NCBI RefSeq assembly: GCF_018141105.1
Contig: NZ_CP054839.1
Coordinates: 6,451,411 to 6,515,410, forward strand
Length of the DNA stretch: 64,000 nucleotides
DNA from: Saccharopolyspora erythraea
GTDB lineage: Bacteria > Actinomycetota > Actinomycetes > Mycobacteriales > Pseudonocardiaceae
Direction of reading: 5' to 3'
Shown here: piece by piece, positions 16,496-24,876 of the stretch
Layout: each line of letters starts with the position of its first letter
Numbering within the stretch: the stretch's first letter is position 1
Position numbers and translations under genes: made by a program
The notes under the pieces: model-generated
Database searches by the model: none
What the model saw: only the letters and a program-made list of their open reading frames with translations
What the model was told of the DNA's origin: nothing

Positions 16496-17472
16496 GTGCA
16501 GCGGCGCCGATCGGGGTGCCGGGGCACGTGCCGCTGGTGCACCTGTTGCGCGACGGTCTCGTGGAGGGCGTCCACCACGGCTCGGTGGTCGTGGTCGGCC
16601 CGGCCGGGTCGGTGCTGTTCCAGGCGGGCGATGCGGACACGGCGTTCTACCCGCGTTCGACTGCCAAGCCGATGCAGGCGGTGGCGATGGTCCGGCTCGG
16701 GCTGTCGCTGCCGCCGGACCTGCTCGCGCTGACCGCGGCCAGCCACTCCGGGGAGCGGGTGCACCTGGAGGGCACGCGCCGCATCCTCGACGCGGGCGGG
16801 TTCGGCGAATCCGACCTCGCCAACCCGGCCGACCTGCCCTACGACCCGGTCGAGCGGGCGAGCTGGGTGGCCGACGGGCGTTCGGCCCGCAAGCTGGCGC
16901 ACAACTGCTCGGGCAAGCACGCGGCGATGCTGGACACCGCGCGCCGCAACGGCTGGTCCACCGCGGACTACCTCGACCCGGCCCACCCGCTGCAACGCGA
17001 GGTGGCCGCAACGGTGGAGGAGCTGACCGGCGAGGCGGTCGCGCACGTGGCCACCGACGGCTGCGGGGCGCCGCTGTTCTCGGTGTCGCTGCGCGGGCTG
17101 GCCACCGCCGCTGGCCGGATCGCCGCCGCACCCGCGGGCAGTCCGGCCCACCGGGTCGCCGAGGCGATCCGGGCGCATCCGGAGATGGTGGCGGGCAGCA
17201 GGCGCGACGTCACCGCTCTGATGCGGGAGGTCCCGGGGCTGATCGCCAAGGACGGCTTCGAGGCGGTGCAGGTCGCGGCGCTGCCCGACGGCACCGCGGT
17301 CGCGGTCAAGATCGCCGACGGGTCGGACCGGGCGCGGCCGCCGGTCACCGCCGCCGCCCTCGCCCTGGCAGGGGTGGACGCGGGCGCGCTCGCCGGTTTC
17401 GCCGGGCCGGGCGGCCCCGACGGGCTGGAAGTGGTCGGCGCCCTCGCCGGCGCGCTGCGCGCAGCCGCATGA
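16492..17472 (+). CDS. L-asparaginase II (Rhizobium etli type)
   Basis: Asparagine amidohydrolase of the thermolabile, Rhizobium etli-type family (PF06089-like), 326 residues, unrelated to E. coli AnsA/AnsB. Conserved motifs are FYPRSTAKPMQ, AASHSGE, HNCSGKHAAML and TDGCGAP, covering the serine/lysine active-site elements described for this family. It should convert asparagine to aspartate and ammonia in the cytoplasm after uptake by the permease. It is translationally coupled to that gene. A strong hairpin at 17476 follows the stop by four bases. Confidence 0.92.
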   Translation: MSAAAPIGVPGHVPLVHLLRDGLVEGVHHGSVVVVGPAGSVLFQAGDADTAFYPRSTAKPMQAVAMVRLGLSLPPDLLALTAASHSGERVHLEGTRRILDAGGFGESDLANPADLPYDPVERASWVADGRSARKLAHNCSGKHAAMLDTARRNGWSTADYLDPAHPLQREVAATVEELTGEAVAHVATDGCGAPLFSVSLRGLATAAGRIAAAPAGSPAHRVAEAIRAHPEMVAGSRRDVTALMREVPGLIAKDGFEAVQVAALPDGTAVAVKIADGSDRARPPVTAAALALAGVDAGALAGFAGPGGPDGLEVVGALAGALRAAA

Positions 17473-17475
17473 GCA

Positions 17476-17506
17476 CCGGTGGCGGGTCCCCGCGACCCGC
17501 CACCGG
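17476..17506. terminator. hairpin terminator after asparaginase, 13-bp stem
   Basis: Perfect 13-base stem with a CCCGC loop, starting three bases after the asparaginase stop codon. There is no U-tract. The same stem core recurs at 18161-18189. It probably acts in both directions, serving also the convergent small gene ending at 17542. Confidence 0.7.
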
Positions 17507-17541
17507 CCACCATCGCCGTCAGGCCAAGGCGTGTCGCAGGG

Positions 17542-17877
17542 TCATTTCGGCAGTTTGTTCTCCCGCGCTCTGGGCGTGTGCAGCGACCGCCTGTCGTCCT
17601 CGTCCTCGTGGTCGTGCTGCTGGGAGTGCGCTTCCGATCGGGTTCCCCGGTCGGGATCACCACTCCCCTCGCACGGGCCCGGTGGGCTTTCGGCGCGCGG
17701 ACGGCTGTGGATCGACTCGGCGCCCGAGGTGCTCCCGGCGATCGCGGGAGCGCCGCACACGGGCGCCAGCGCAGCGGTCAGCGCCATGGCGAGCACACCG
17801 GTGGTGAGCAGAACCCGAGGAGATCCGGTCGTCGCTTCGGAATGCGGCGAAAGATTTCGTTCTGAACGCACAAGCAA
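17542..17877 (-). CDS. possible small secreted His/Asp-rich protein
   Basis: Open frame of 111 residues that I do not recognise. After a polar N-terminus there is a hydrophobic signal segment (VLLTTGVLAMALTAALAP) ending in APAIAG. The rest is very polar, with an acidic, histidine-bearing stretch (HSQQHDHEDEDDR) that could bind metal. It is the only sensible frame in the 700 bases between asparaginase and the oxidoreductase, and it sits between two near-identical hairpins. No clear ribosome site is seen, so the start is uncertain. It may be a real exported peptide or a chance frame. Confidence 0.45.
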   Translation of the reverse strand: MLVRSERNLSPHSEATTGSPRVLLTTGVLAMALTAALAPVCGAPAIAGSTSGAESIHSRPRAESPPGPCEGSGDPDRGTRSEAHSQQHDHEDEDDRRSLHTPRARENKLPK

Positions 17878-17954
17878 CCCCGTGGTGGTGAACGAGTCGC
17901 GACGCGGAACGGATTTCCCGCGCAGTGCGCGGGTTGTTCACGTCGCCGGTCGGT

Positions 17955-17969
17955 TGAACTGCTGGTTCA
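17955..17969. promoter_or_regulatory. inverted repeat TGAAC-N5-GTTCA
   Basis: Perfect five-base arms 78 bases upstream of the small His/Asp-rich frame. Apart from this repeat, 17878-18160 holds no convincing gene. Operator function is only a possibility. Confidence 0.25.
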
Positions 17970-18160
17970 GCGCGCCTTTTCCCCACTGTTCGACGCACTT
18001 AGGGCGCTGTCCACCGCGGGAGACGAGTCCTGCGACACATCGGCGACGTGATCTGTTCCGCCGACCACAAATCCGCCGGAGCGGCAACGAATTCCGAGAT
18101 CGGGACGATTCCGCCGCGACCACAGCGAGGCGACAAAACCGCAGGTGCCGCAACGATCGG

Positions 18161-18189
18161 CGGTGGCGGGTCTCCGCGACCCGCCACCG
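18161..18189. terminator. hairpin terminator after MDR oxidoreductase, copy of 17476 hairpin
   Basis: Perfect 12-base stem with loop TCCGC. Stem and flanks match the hairpin at 17476-17506 except for one loop base. It begins four bases past the stop of the minus-strand oxidoreductase, where a terminator is expected. Confidence 0.7.
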
Positions 18190-18192
18190 GGA

Positions 18193-19116
18193 TCAGGACA
18201 CCTCGAGCACGAGCTTGCCGCGGGTGCGCCCCTCCTGGCTGAGCCGGAACGCCTCGGCCGCCGAGGACAGCGGCAGCACCCGGTCGACGTTCACCGCGAG
18301 CTTCCCGGCGTCGGCCAGCCGCGCGAGCTCGGTCAGGTCGGCCGAGTCCGGCCGCACGTAGTGGTACATGCCGCCGGCTTCCTTCACCCCGGGGTCGACG
18401 ATGGAAACCACCCGGCGCGGCGACTTCAGCAACGACTGCGACACCGCCACGGCGTCGCCGCCGGCGAAGTCCAGCGCGATGTCCACCCCGTCCGGCGCGA
18501 GCTTCCGAACGCGCTCGGCCAGCCCCTCGCCGTAGGTCACCGGCTCGGCGCCCAGCTCGCGCAGGAAGTCGTGGTTGCGCTCGCTGGCCGTGCCGATGAC
18601 GCGCAGGCCCTTGGCGGCGGCGATCTGCACTCCGAACGAGCCGACCCCGCCGGCCGCCGCGTGCACCAGCACCGTCTCGCCTCCGGCGGCCTCCACCCGC
18701 GCCAGCGACTGGTACGCGGTGAGCCCGGCCAGCGGCAGGCCGGCGGCCTGGTGCCAGTCCAGCGCCGCGGGCTTTCGGGCGAGGGTGCGCACCGGAGCGG
18801 AGACGAGCTCGGCGAACGTGCCGTGCTGGACCTCGTCCTTGCGCACGTACCCGATCACCTCGTCACCAGGCTCGTACTCCCAGACCGCCAGGCCGACCTG
18901 TTCGACCACACCCGCGACGTCCCAGCCGGGGACGATCGGGAAGTGCACGTTGAGCAACGGGTCGAGCGCGCCGCTGAGGATCTTCCAGTCGACCGGGTTC
19001 ACGCCCGCGGACTTCACCCGCACCAGCACCTCGTCCGGACCGACCTTCGGATCGGGCACATCGGTGAACCGCAGTTCCTCGGGACCGCCGTACTGCAGCG
19101 CTGCAATCGCCTTCAT
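18193..19116 (-). CDS. zinc-independent MDR alcohol dehydrogenase/quinone oxidoreductase
   Basis: NADP-dependent oxidoreductase of the medium-chain family, 307 residues. It has a GroES-like N-terminal domain (VKSAGVNPVDWKI, VPGWDVAGVV) and a Rossmann domain with the cofactor loop HAAAGGVGSFG. Zinc-binding cysteines are absent, so it is of the quinone oxidoreductase type. The start at 19116 matches the family start (MKAIAAL); 31 upstream in-frame residues are rejected. It is divergent from the dehydratase gene. The substrate is unknown. Confidence 0.87.
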   Translation of the reverse strand: MKAIAALQYGGPEELRFTDVPDPKVGPDEVLVRVKSAGVNPVDWKILSGALDPLLNVHFPIVPGWDVAGVVEQVGLAVWEYEPGDEVIGYVRKDEVQHGTFAELVSAPVRTLARKPAALDWHQAAGLPLAGLTAYQSLARVEAAGGETVLVHAAAGGVGSFGVQIAAAKGLRVIGTASERNHDFLRELGAEPVTYGEGLAERVRKLAPDGVDIALDFAGGDAVAVSQSLLKSPRRVVSIVDPGVKEAGGMYHYVRPDSADLTELARLADAGKLAVNVDRVLPLSSAAEAFRLSQEGRTRGKLVLEVS

Positions 19117-19170
19117 GCCCGGCACAACCTGGCGTCCGCGGCGATCATTCCCGCTCGCGGGATCGGTGTA

Positions 19171-19199
19171 GTGACAGCCGTGCGCACCGCCCGTAGAGT
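19171..19199 (+). promoter_or_regulatory. promoter GTGACA-17-TAGAGT for dehydratase gene
   Basis: A -35 GTGACA (19171-19176) and -10 TAGAGT (19194-19199) with the optimal 17-base spacer. Transcription would begin near 19206, on the palindrome TCACGTGA, giving a leader of about 43 bases. Confidence 0.6.
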
Positions 19200-19205
19200 C
19201 TGCGT

Positions 19206-19238
19206 TCACGTGATGGAAGCCACTTCACGTTCGTGAAG
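19206..19238. promoter_or_regulatory. two palindromes at start site and ribosome site of dehydratase gene
   Basis: TCACGTGA (19206-19213) is a perfect eight-base palindrome at the predicted transcription start. CTTCACG-TT-CGTGAAG (19223-19238) is a perfect 16-base dyad that shares its last two bases with the AAGGAG ribosome site. Both contain CACG/CGTG half-sites. They could be operators, or the second could form an RNA hairpin that masks the ribosome site. Confidence 0.5.
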
Positions 19239-19248
19239 GAGTGACCCG

Positions 19249-20793
19249 GTGGCGCTGCAGAACCTGGACGAGCTGGCATTCCGACTCCACGCCGACGACG
19301 ACGTCGTGATCGCCAAAGCCGACGTCGAGCCCGGCTCGTACTCCCGCGGCGGCACCGCCGTCGAGGTCCCCGGCGAGGTGCCGCGCGGCCACAAGCTGGC
19401 CACGGTCACCATCGAAGCGGGCGACCCGGTCCGCAAGTACGGCCAGATCATCGGTTTCGCCACGCGCGCGATCCGTCCCGGCGAGCACGTGCACACCCAC
19501 AACGTCCAGTACCAGGAGTTCCAGCGCGACCACGCCTTCGGCGTGGACAGCAGGCCGACCGAGTACGTGCCCGAGGAGCGGCGCGCCACCTTCCAGGGCT
19601 ACGTGCGCCCCGACGGCAGGGTCGGCACCCGCAACTACCTGGGCGTGATCACCTCGGTGAACTGCTCGGCCACGGCGGCCAAGATGATCGCCAGGCAGGT
19701 CGAGGCGTCCGGGATGCTCGACGACTTCCCCAACGTCGACGGGGTGTGCGCGCTGACCCACACGCTGGGGTGCGGCAGCGGCGGTCCGGGCAACGAGGGC
19801 TTCGAGGTGCTGCGCCGGGCGCTGGTCGGCTACGCCGGGCACCCGAACTTCGCCGGGCTGCTGGTGATCGGGCTGGGCTGCGAGGTCAACCAGGTCCGCG
19901 ACCTCACCGAGATGCTGAAGCTGCCCGAGGGCATGCCCGTGCACGCGATGACGATCCAGGAGCTCGGCGGCACGCGGAAGACCGTCGCCGAGGGCGTGCG
20001 GCGCATCACCGAGATGCTGCCGGTGGCAAACCGGAACCGGCGGCGCGCTGTGCCAGCCTCCGAGCTGGTGATGGCCATGGAATGCGGCGGTTCCGACGCC
20101 TACTCCGGCATCACCGCCAACCCCGCCCTGGGCGCCGCCGCCGACCTGCTGGTCCGCCACGGCGGCACCGCCGTCTTCGGCGAGACGACCGAGATCTACG
20201 GCGCCGAACACCTGCTCACCCGGCGCGCGGTCAGCCGCGAGGTCGGCGAGAAGCTGCTGGAGCGCATCGCGTGGTGGGAGTCCTACGTCCAGCGCGACGG
20301 CAGCTCGATCAACAACAACCCCTCCCCCGGCAACAAGGCGGGCGGGCTGACCACGATCCTGGAGAAGTCCCTGGGCGCCGCGGCCAAGGGCGGCACGACC
20401 GACCTGTGCGACGTGGTGCGCTACGCCGAACCGGTCACCGCCAGGGGCCTGGTGTTCATGGACACCCCCGGCTACGACCCGGTCAACGCGACCGGCCTGA
20501 TCGCGGGCGGGGCGCAGCTGATGTGCTTCACCACCGGGCGCGGCTCGGCCTTCGGCTGCAAGCCCGCGCCGAGCCTCAAGCTCGCCACCAACACCCCGCT
20601 CTACGAGCGGATGACCGACGACATGGACATCAACTGCGGGACCATCGCCGACGGGCACTCGGACGTCGAGGAGATGGGGCGGGTGATCTTCGAGCGCGTC
20701 CTCGCGGTCGCCTCCGGCGAGGCCACCAAGAGCGAGGAGCTCGGCTACGGCGACGAGGAGTTCGTGCCCTGGCACCTGTCCACGGTGCTCTGA
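19249..20793 (+). CDS. altronate/galactarate dehydratase (UxaA family)
   Basis: Sugar-acid dehydratase of 514 residues. The N-terminal SAF-like domain (about 1-85) is followed by the large UxaA catalytic domain with GYVRPDGRVGTRNYLGV, HTLGCGS, SINNNPSPGNKAGGL and INCGTIADG. These iron-dependent enzymes remove water from altronate, galactarate or related aldonates to give 2-keto-3-deoxy products. The GTG start follows AAGGAG by six bases. It stands alone, without hexuronate genes, so the substrate is open. Confidence 0.9.
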   Translation: MALQNLDELAFRLHADDDVVIAKADVEPGSYSRGGTAVEVPGEVPRGHKLATVTIEAGDPVRKYGQIIGFATRAIRPGEHVHTHNVQYQEFQRDHAFGVDSRPTEYVPEERRATFQGYVRPDGRVGTRNYLGVITSVNCSATAAKMIARQVEASGMLDDFPNVDGVCALTHTLGCGSGGPGNEGFEVLRRALVGYAGHPNFAGLLVIGLGCEVNQVRDLTEMLKLPEGMPVHAMTIQELGGTRKTVAEGVRRITEMLPVANRNRRRAVPASELVMAMECGGSDAYSGITANPALGAAADLLVRHGGTAVFGETTEIYGAEHLLTRRAVSREVGEKLLERIAWWESYVQRDGSSINNNPSPGNKAGGLTTILEKSLGAAAKGGTTDLCDVVRYAEPVTARGLVFMDTPGYDPVNATGLIAGGAQLMCFTTGRGSAFGCKPAPSLKLATNTPLYERMTDDMDINCGTIADGHSDVEEMGRVIFERVLAVASGEATKSEELGYGDEEFVPWHLSTVL

Positions 20794-20860
20794 CGCGGCC
20801 ACTGCCGGGGTCACTGCTCTGATCCGATCACCGCGCTGATCCGGCCACCGATGCCCTGAC

Positions 20861-20874
20861 CACTCGATCGAGTG
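20861..20874. promoter_or_regulatory. 14-base perfect palindrome CACTCGATCGAGTG
   Basis: A perfect 14-base palindrome in the 186-base gap before the glycosyltransferase, 105 bases from its start. The surrounding gap also repeats CTGATCCG and similar short words. A TetR- or MarR-type operator is likely in form; no such regulator is encoded beside it. Confidence 0.45.
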
Positions 20875-20979
20875 ATGCGGGTCAAGGGCCTGGCGCGGAT
20901 GTCGACTGCTCTGCCGAGGGGTGTCGCCGCGCGCGGCACCTCCGGTCCGCCGACTCCGTCCGATGGGCAGTTTGCCGAC

Positions 20980-22077
20980 ATGCGCGTCCTGTTCACCACC
21001 ACGCCCGGCCGCGGTCACTTCTTCCCGATGGTTCCCCTCGCCTGGGCCCTGCGCTGCGCGGGGCATCAGGTCCTCGTCGCCGCGCCGCCCCAGATCGCCG
21101 AGTCCGTCCGCGCTGCGGGGCTTGAGCACGTCCCGGTGGGTGGCGGCGCCCCGGACGCCGGGCGGTACCGGGAGTTCACCGCCGAGCCGTGGGCCGTGCT
21201 CGCCGAACACGCGGTCGACGAGACCGCCGATCTCGTCGCGCGGTGGTTTCCGGACCTGGTGGTCTGCGATTACGCCGAGCTCGCCGGTCCGGTCGCGGCC
21301 GCGGTGCACGAGGTTCCCGCGGTCTCGCACCACTGGGGCCTGCACCTCTCCGACGAGTCGGTGCGCCGGCTCTTCTCCGGTGCTGCCGCCATCCGGTTGC
21401 GCAGGCTGCACGCGCGGTTCGGGTTATCCGACAAGGATGCCGCGCCCGAGCTCGTCGTCGACCTGTGCCCGCCGAGCCTGGCCCGCTTCGACCGCAGGGG
21501 ATGGCTGCCGATGCGCCACATCCCCTACGGCGGGGCGGGAATTCCGCCGCCGTGGCTGTGGGAGCCGCGCGATCGGCCGCGGATCTGCGTGTCCATGGGC
21601 GGTGTGCCCGCCGAGGTGGTGCACGAGACGATGCGAGGACTGGCCTGCGCGGAGGCCGAGATCGTGCTCACCGGCTCTGACGTTCCGGCCGACCTGCCCG
21701 GTGTCCGCGCCGTCGGCTGGCTTCCGCACGACCAGCTGTTACCGACCTGCGACGCGGTGGTGCACCACGGCGGCTCCGGCACCGCGATGAACTCCCTGCT
21801 GTGCGGTCTGCCGCAACTGGTGCTGCCGCACGCGGGCGAGCAGTTCGAGAACGCCGAGCGGCTGGTGGCGGCGGGCGTGGCCCGGCAGGTCGGCCGGGGC
21901 GAGCGCGACGCCAGGACGCTGGGCGCCGCGCTCGAGCAGCTGCTCGAGGACCCGTCCTACCGCGACCGGGCCCTTCGGGTCAGGTCGGAGATCGAGTCGA
22001 TGCCCGCGCCCGGCGAGGTCGTGCTGGCCCTGGAGGCGCACGCCGAGTCGCCGCCGGCGCTGACGCCGATCCGGTAG
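20980..22077 (+). CDS. GT1 glycosyltransferase, macrolide/UDP-GT type
   Basis: GT-B glycosyltransferase of 365 residues, related to the MGT/EryCIII group that attach sugars to natural products. The start at 20980 was chosen at the conserved first strand (MRVLFTTTPGRGHF); 36 upstream in-frame residues are dismissed. The C-terminal donor-binding domain has GWLPHDQLLPTCDAVVHHGG followed by SGT, where the HGG motif holds the nucleotide sugar. No aglycone or sugar-biosynthesis genes are adjacent, so it may modify an antibiotic, lipid or xenobiotic. Confidence 0.9.
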   Translation: MRVLFTTTPGRGHFFPMVPLAWALRCAGHQVLVAAPPQIAESVRAAGLEHVPVGGGAPDAGRYREFTAEPWAVLAEHAVDETADLVARWFPDLVVCDYAELAGPVAAAVHEVPAVSHHWGLHLSDESVRRLFSGAAAIRLRRLHARFGLSDKDAAPELVVDLCPPSLARFDRRGWLPMRHIPYGGAGIPPPWLWEPRDRPRICVSMGGVPAEVVHETMRGLACAEAEIVLTGSDVPADLPGVRAVGWLPHDQLLPTCDAVVHHGGSGTAMNSLLCGLPQLVLPHAGEQFENAERLVAAGVARQVGRGERDARTLGAALEQLLEDPSYRDRALRVRSEIESMPAPGEVVLALEAHAESPPALTPIR

Positions 22078-22130
22078 GGGCTGCTTCGCAGGCGGCGTGG
22101 GACCCGGCCCGCACCGCTGCGCGAACATTC

Positions 22131-23459
22131 CTACCGCGACGCAGCCGTGGCGAGCCGCGGCAGGTCCCAGCGCTGGCGCCGCAGCGACACCGGCACCTCG
22201 TCGCCGCGCGCCTGAGCCTCCAGCACGACCGCGCGGGCCCGGCGCCACCACACGAAGGTGCGCCACGACGCGAGCAGGAGCATCGCGGGCAGCGCGAGCA
22301 TCGCGACGCGGTAGGCGTCGACCCCGGGCATGCCCTGCACCCCGTCGAGCAAGAGTCCCACCAGCGCCACGCCGAGCGCGGTGGCCGAGTGCCCGCCCGC
22401 GTTGGCGACTCCGGTCGCGGTGCCGACCTGCTGGATGGGGTTGTAGTCGCGCACCAGAGCGAAGGCGATCGACGACACCGGGACGCCCAGGGCGAACACC
22501 GTGAACGCGACCATCACGAAGGTCAGCGGCGGGGTCCCGCCGGGCCAGCCGAGCAGCGCCGTCCAGGTCAGCGCGCTGATCACCAGGTAACCGACCACGA
22601 TCGGCATCCGGCACTCCGGGCGCCGCCCGATCAGCGCGCCGACCACGGGGCCGCCGACGACCTGGCCGATGATCAGCACGCTCAGCAACGCGCTCGCGGT
22701 CGCGGGCGCGACGCCGAGCCCCTCGACGAGGTACGGGAATCCCCAGAGCAGGGTCAGCGCGCCCGCGGCGAACAGCGTGCCGAAGTGCACCCAGAACGCC
22801 AGCCGCGTGCCCGGGACCGCCCACGCCGCGCGCACCCGCGCCATGGTCGCCGCGGCACCGCTCGGGCGACCGGCGGTGCTCGAGGTGCGGGGGTCGCGCA
22901 CGAAACCGAAGGTGATCGCGGCATAACCGGCGGTCAGCGCGCCCACCAGCAGGAAGGTCGGCGTCCAGCCCATACCCTCCAGCGCCAGCGTGAGCGGGAA
23001 GGTCGCGGCCACGCCGCCCAGCGCGCCCAGCGCGCTGGAGATCGTGGCGACCAGCGCGTAGCGGCGGGCCGAGAAGCTGGTGGCGACCAGCCGCAGGATG
23101 CTCACCCAGGTCAGCGCGTCGCCGACGCCCAGCACCCCGCGCGCCAGCAGCGCCATCGGGTAGGAGGCGGCGACGGCGAAGAGGATCTGGCCGGCACCGA
23201 GCAGCAGCACCGCCACCGTGACCACCCGCCGCGGCCCGAACCGGTCGGCCAGCAGACCGGTGGGGATCTGCATTGCCGCGTAGATGCTCATCTGCAGCAC
23301 CGTGAAGGCGCTCAGCGCGGCGGGCCCGACGTCGAAGCGGTCGAGCGCCAGCGGGCCTGCCACCCCCAGGCTGCCCCTGTGGAACACCGCGGCGAGATAG
23401 GCGATCACCGCCGCGCCCCAGATCCACCACGCCCGACTCTCCGGTCGGTCGGCAGCCAC
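22131..23459 (-). CDS. MFS transporter
   Basis: Major facilitator of 442 residues with about 12 membrane segments. The signature loop between helices 2 and 3 reads GLLADRFGPRRV, and an antiporter-like GGPVVGALIGRR follows in the second half. The GTG start at 23459 is chosen because an excellent site, GAAGGAGG, lies seven bases upstream. Longer in-frame translation to 23651 has no such signal. It converges on the glycosyltransferase gene. Export of a glycosylated product or uptake of an organic acid are both possible. Confidence 0.87.
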   Translation of the reverse strand: MAADRPESRAWWIWGAAVIAYLAAVFHRGSLGVAGPLALDRFDVGPAALSAFTVLQMSIYAAMQIPTGLLADRFGPRRVVTVAVLLLGAGQILFAVAASYPMALLARGVLGVGDALTWVSILRLVATSFSARRYALVATISSALGALGGVAATFPLTLALEGMGWTPTFLLVGALTAGYAAITFGFVRDPRTSSTAGRPSGAAATMARVRAAWAVPGTRLAFWVHFGTLFAAGALTLLWGFPYLVEGLGVAPATASALLSVLIIGQVVGGPVVGALIGRRPECRMPIVVGYLVISALTWTALLGWPGGTPPLTFVMVAFTVFALGVPVSSIAFALVRDYNPIQQVGTATGVANAGGHSATALGVALVGLLLDGVQGMPGVDAYRVAMLALPAMLLLASWRTFVWWRRARAVVLEAQARGDEVPVSLRRQRWDLPRLATAASR

Positions 23460-23992
23460 GGGAGACCTCCTTCTTCCTGGTTCAGCAGATGTCCGGGCGG
23501 CGAGAAACCGCGGTTGTCTTTCTTCCACCTTGTTCTTCGGTGCGGTGTCGCGTCGGGTTACACCATCGCGACGTGTACTGCGACACACCGGTATTACATT
23601 TTCCCTGGCGTGCGCCCGAGAAGCAAATCCGAGTCCATCCACTGTGGACAATTTTTCCGCCGGGTGACGGGAAGGTGGAATGCCCGGCGGGTATCGGCGC
23701 GGTGAAAACGCGCCGATCAGCGCGTTGACCTGCGCTTTGGCACGATTGTGACGTGGCCGTCCGGATCATGGCCAGGCAACAACAGCGCCTGTCATGCAGC
23801 TGCGCATCGGGACAACGAGCCGCGCAGTCGGGTTGATTCGACCAGTGTCATCGGTCACTGCCGGTGGGGCGCGAGCCCGAACCGCCATCGCAGTACAAGA
23901 TCGTCGGATCGCGGAAATCCGGGCGATGCGATAGGTATGATCCAGGCGACATTGCGGACCCACTGCCCACTTCCCGCGAAGGAGACGTCGAG
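23460..23992. other. 533-base intergenic region between divergent genes
   Basis: No convincing gene; short frames on both strands lack ribosome sites and family motifs. It is somewhat richer in A and T than its surroundings around 23515-23700. GTGTCGC (23545-23551) and GCGACAC (23580-23586) form long-range arms with a CGCGACGTGT between them, possibly a regulatory cluster for the MFS gene. A -10 like TATGAT at 23936-23941 may drive the methyltransferase gene. Confidence 0.4.
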
Positions 23993-24811
23993 ATGACCGA
24001 TTCCGAGACGCCCCGGGTGCGGGTGTCCGGGCAGCCGGACGAACTGGACACGACCGTTCCGCACGCGGCACGGGTCTGGAACTACTGGCTGGACGGCAAG
24101 GACTACTACACCATCGACCGTCAGGCCGGTGACGAGTTCCTGACCGTGTTCCCGGGCATGAAGGCCGCCGCGCAGGCCAGCCGCGGCTGCCTGGGGCGGA
24201 TGGTGCGCCACATGGTGACCGAGGGCGGCGTGCGGCAGTTCCTCGATGTCGGCACCGGTCTTCCCACCGCGGAGAACACCCACGACATCGCGCAGCGGGC
24301 CGACCCGGCCTGCCGGATCGTCTACGTGGACAACGACCCCCTCGTGCTCGCCCACGCCCGCGCTCTGCTGACCAGCACGCCCGAAGGCGCGACCTGGTAC
24401 GTGCACGCCGACATCCGTGAGCCCGGCACGATCGTCGACGTGGCCGGCGACATCCTCGACCTCACCCGTCCGGTCGGCCTGATGCTGTTCGGCATCCTGG
24501 GTCTCATCCCCGAGTACGAGCGCGCGAGGTCCGTTGTGGACACTCTCGTCGACGCGCTGCCCTCGGGCTCCTACCTCGCGCTGTTCGACGTCGACGACAC
24601 CGATCCGGCTGCCGTCGGCGCGGCCGCGCGGTACGCGGAGTCGGGCGCGATCCCCTACAACCACCGCAGCCCCGAGCAGATCGCCGGGTACTTCTCCGGC
24701 CTGGAGCTGGTCGACCCCGGCGTGGTGCGGTGCGGGCAGTGGCGGCCGGAGGGACCGGCACCGGCCGGTCCGGAGACCACCACCCGCGCTGGGCTCGCCC
24801 GCAAGCCCTGA
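23993..24811 (+). CDS. DUF574-type SAM-dependent methyltransferase
   Basis: Actinobacteria-typical methyltransferase-like protein of 272 residues (PF04672-like). The N-terminus has HAARVWNYWLDGKDYY, characteristic of the family, then motif I QFLDVGTGLPT and an acidic turn VYVDNDPLVL. The start at 23993 follows AAGGAG by nine bases. Such genes are present in many copies in Streptomyces and relatives, and their substrates are unknown. It stands alone. Confidence 0.9.
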   Translation: MTDSETPRVRVSGQPDELDTTVPHAARVWNYWLDGKDYYTIDRQAGDEFLTVFPGMKAAAQASRGCLGRMVRHMVTEGGVRQFLDVGTGLPTAENTHDIAQRADPACRIVYVDNDPLVLAHARALLTSTPEGATWYVHADIREPGTIVDVAGDILDLTRPVGLMLFGILGLIPEYERARSVVDTLVDALPSGSYLALFDVDDTDPAAVGAAARYAESGAIPYNHRSPEQIAGYFSGLELVDPGVVRCGQWRPEGPAPAGPETTTRAGLARKP

Positions 24812-24876
24812 GCCACCACCTGGACCACGCGCAGATACCACCGCCTGCCTGGACACCCGCCCCAGCGGCAGTGCGG

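Noticed and set aside
15005-17131. Minus-strand frame of 708 codons opposite the asparagine operon
   Set aside because: Composition is Arg/Gly/His/Gln-rich without domains; it is the antisense of the permease and asparaginase genes, an effect of high GC content.
18048-18242. Short frames between the twin hairpins
   Set aside because: They cross a terminator hairpin, lack ribosome sites and resemble nothing.
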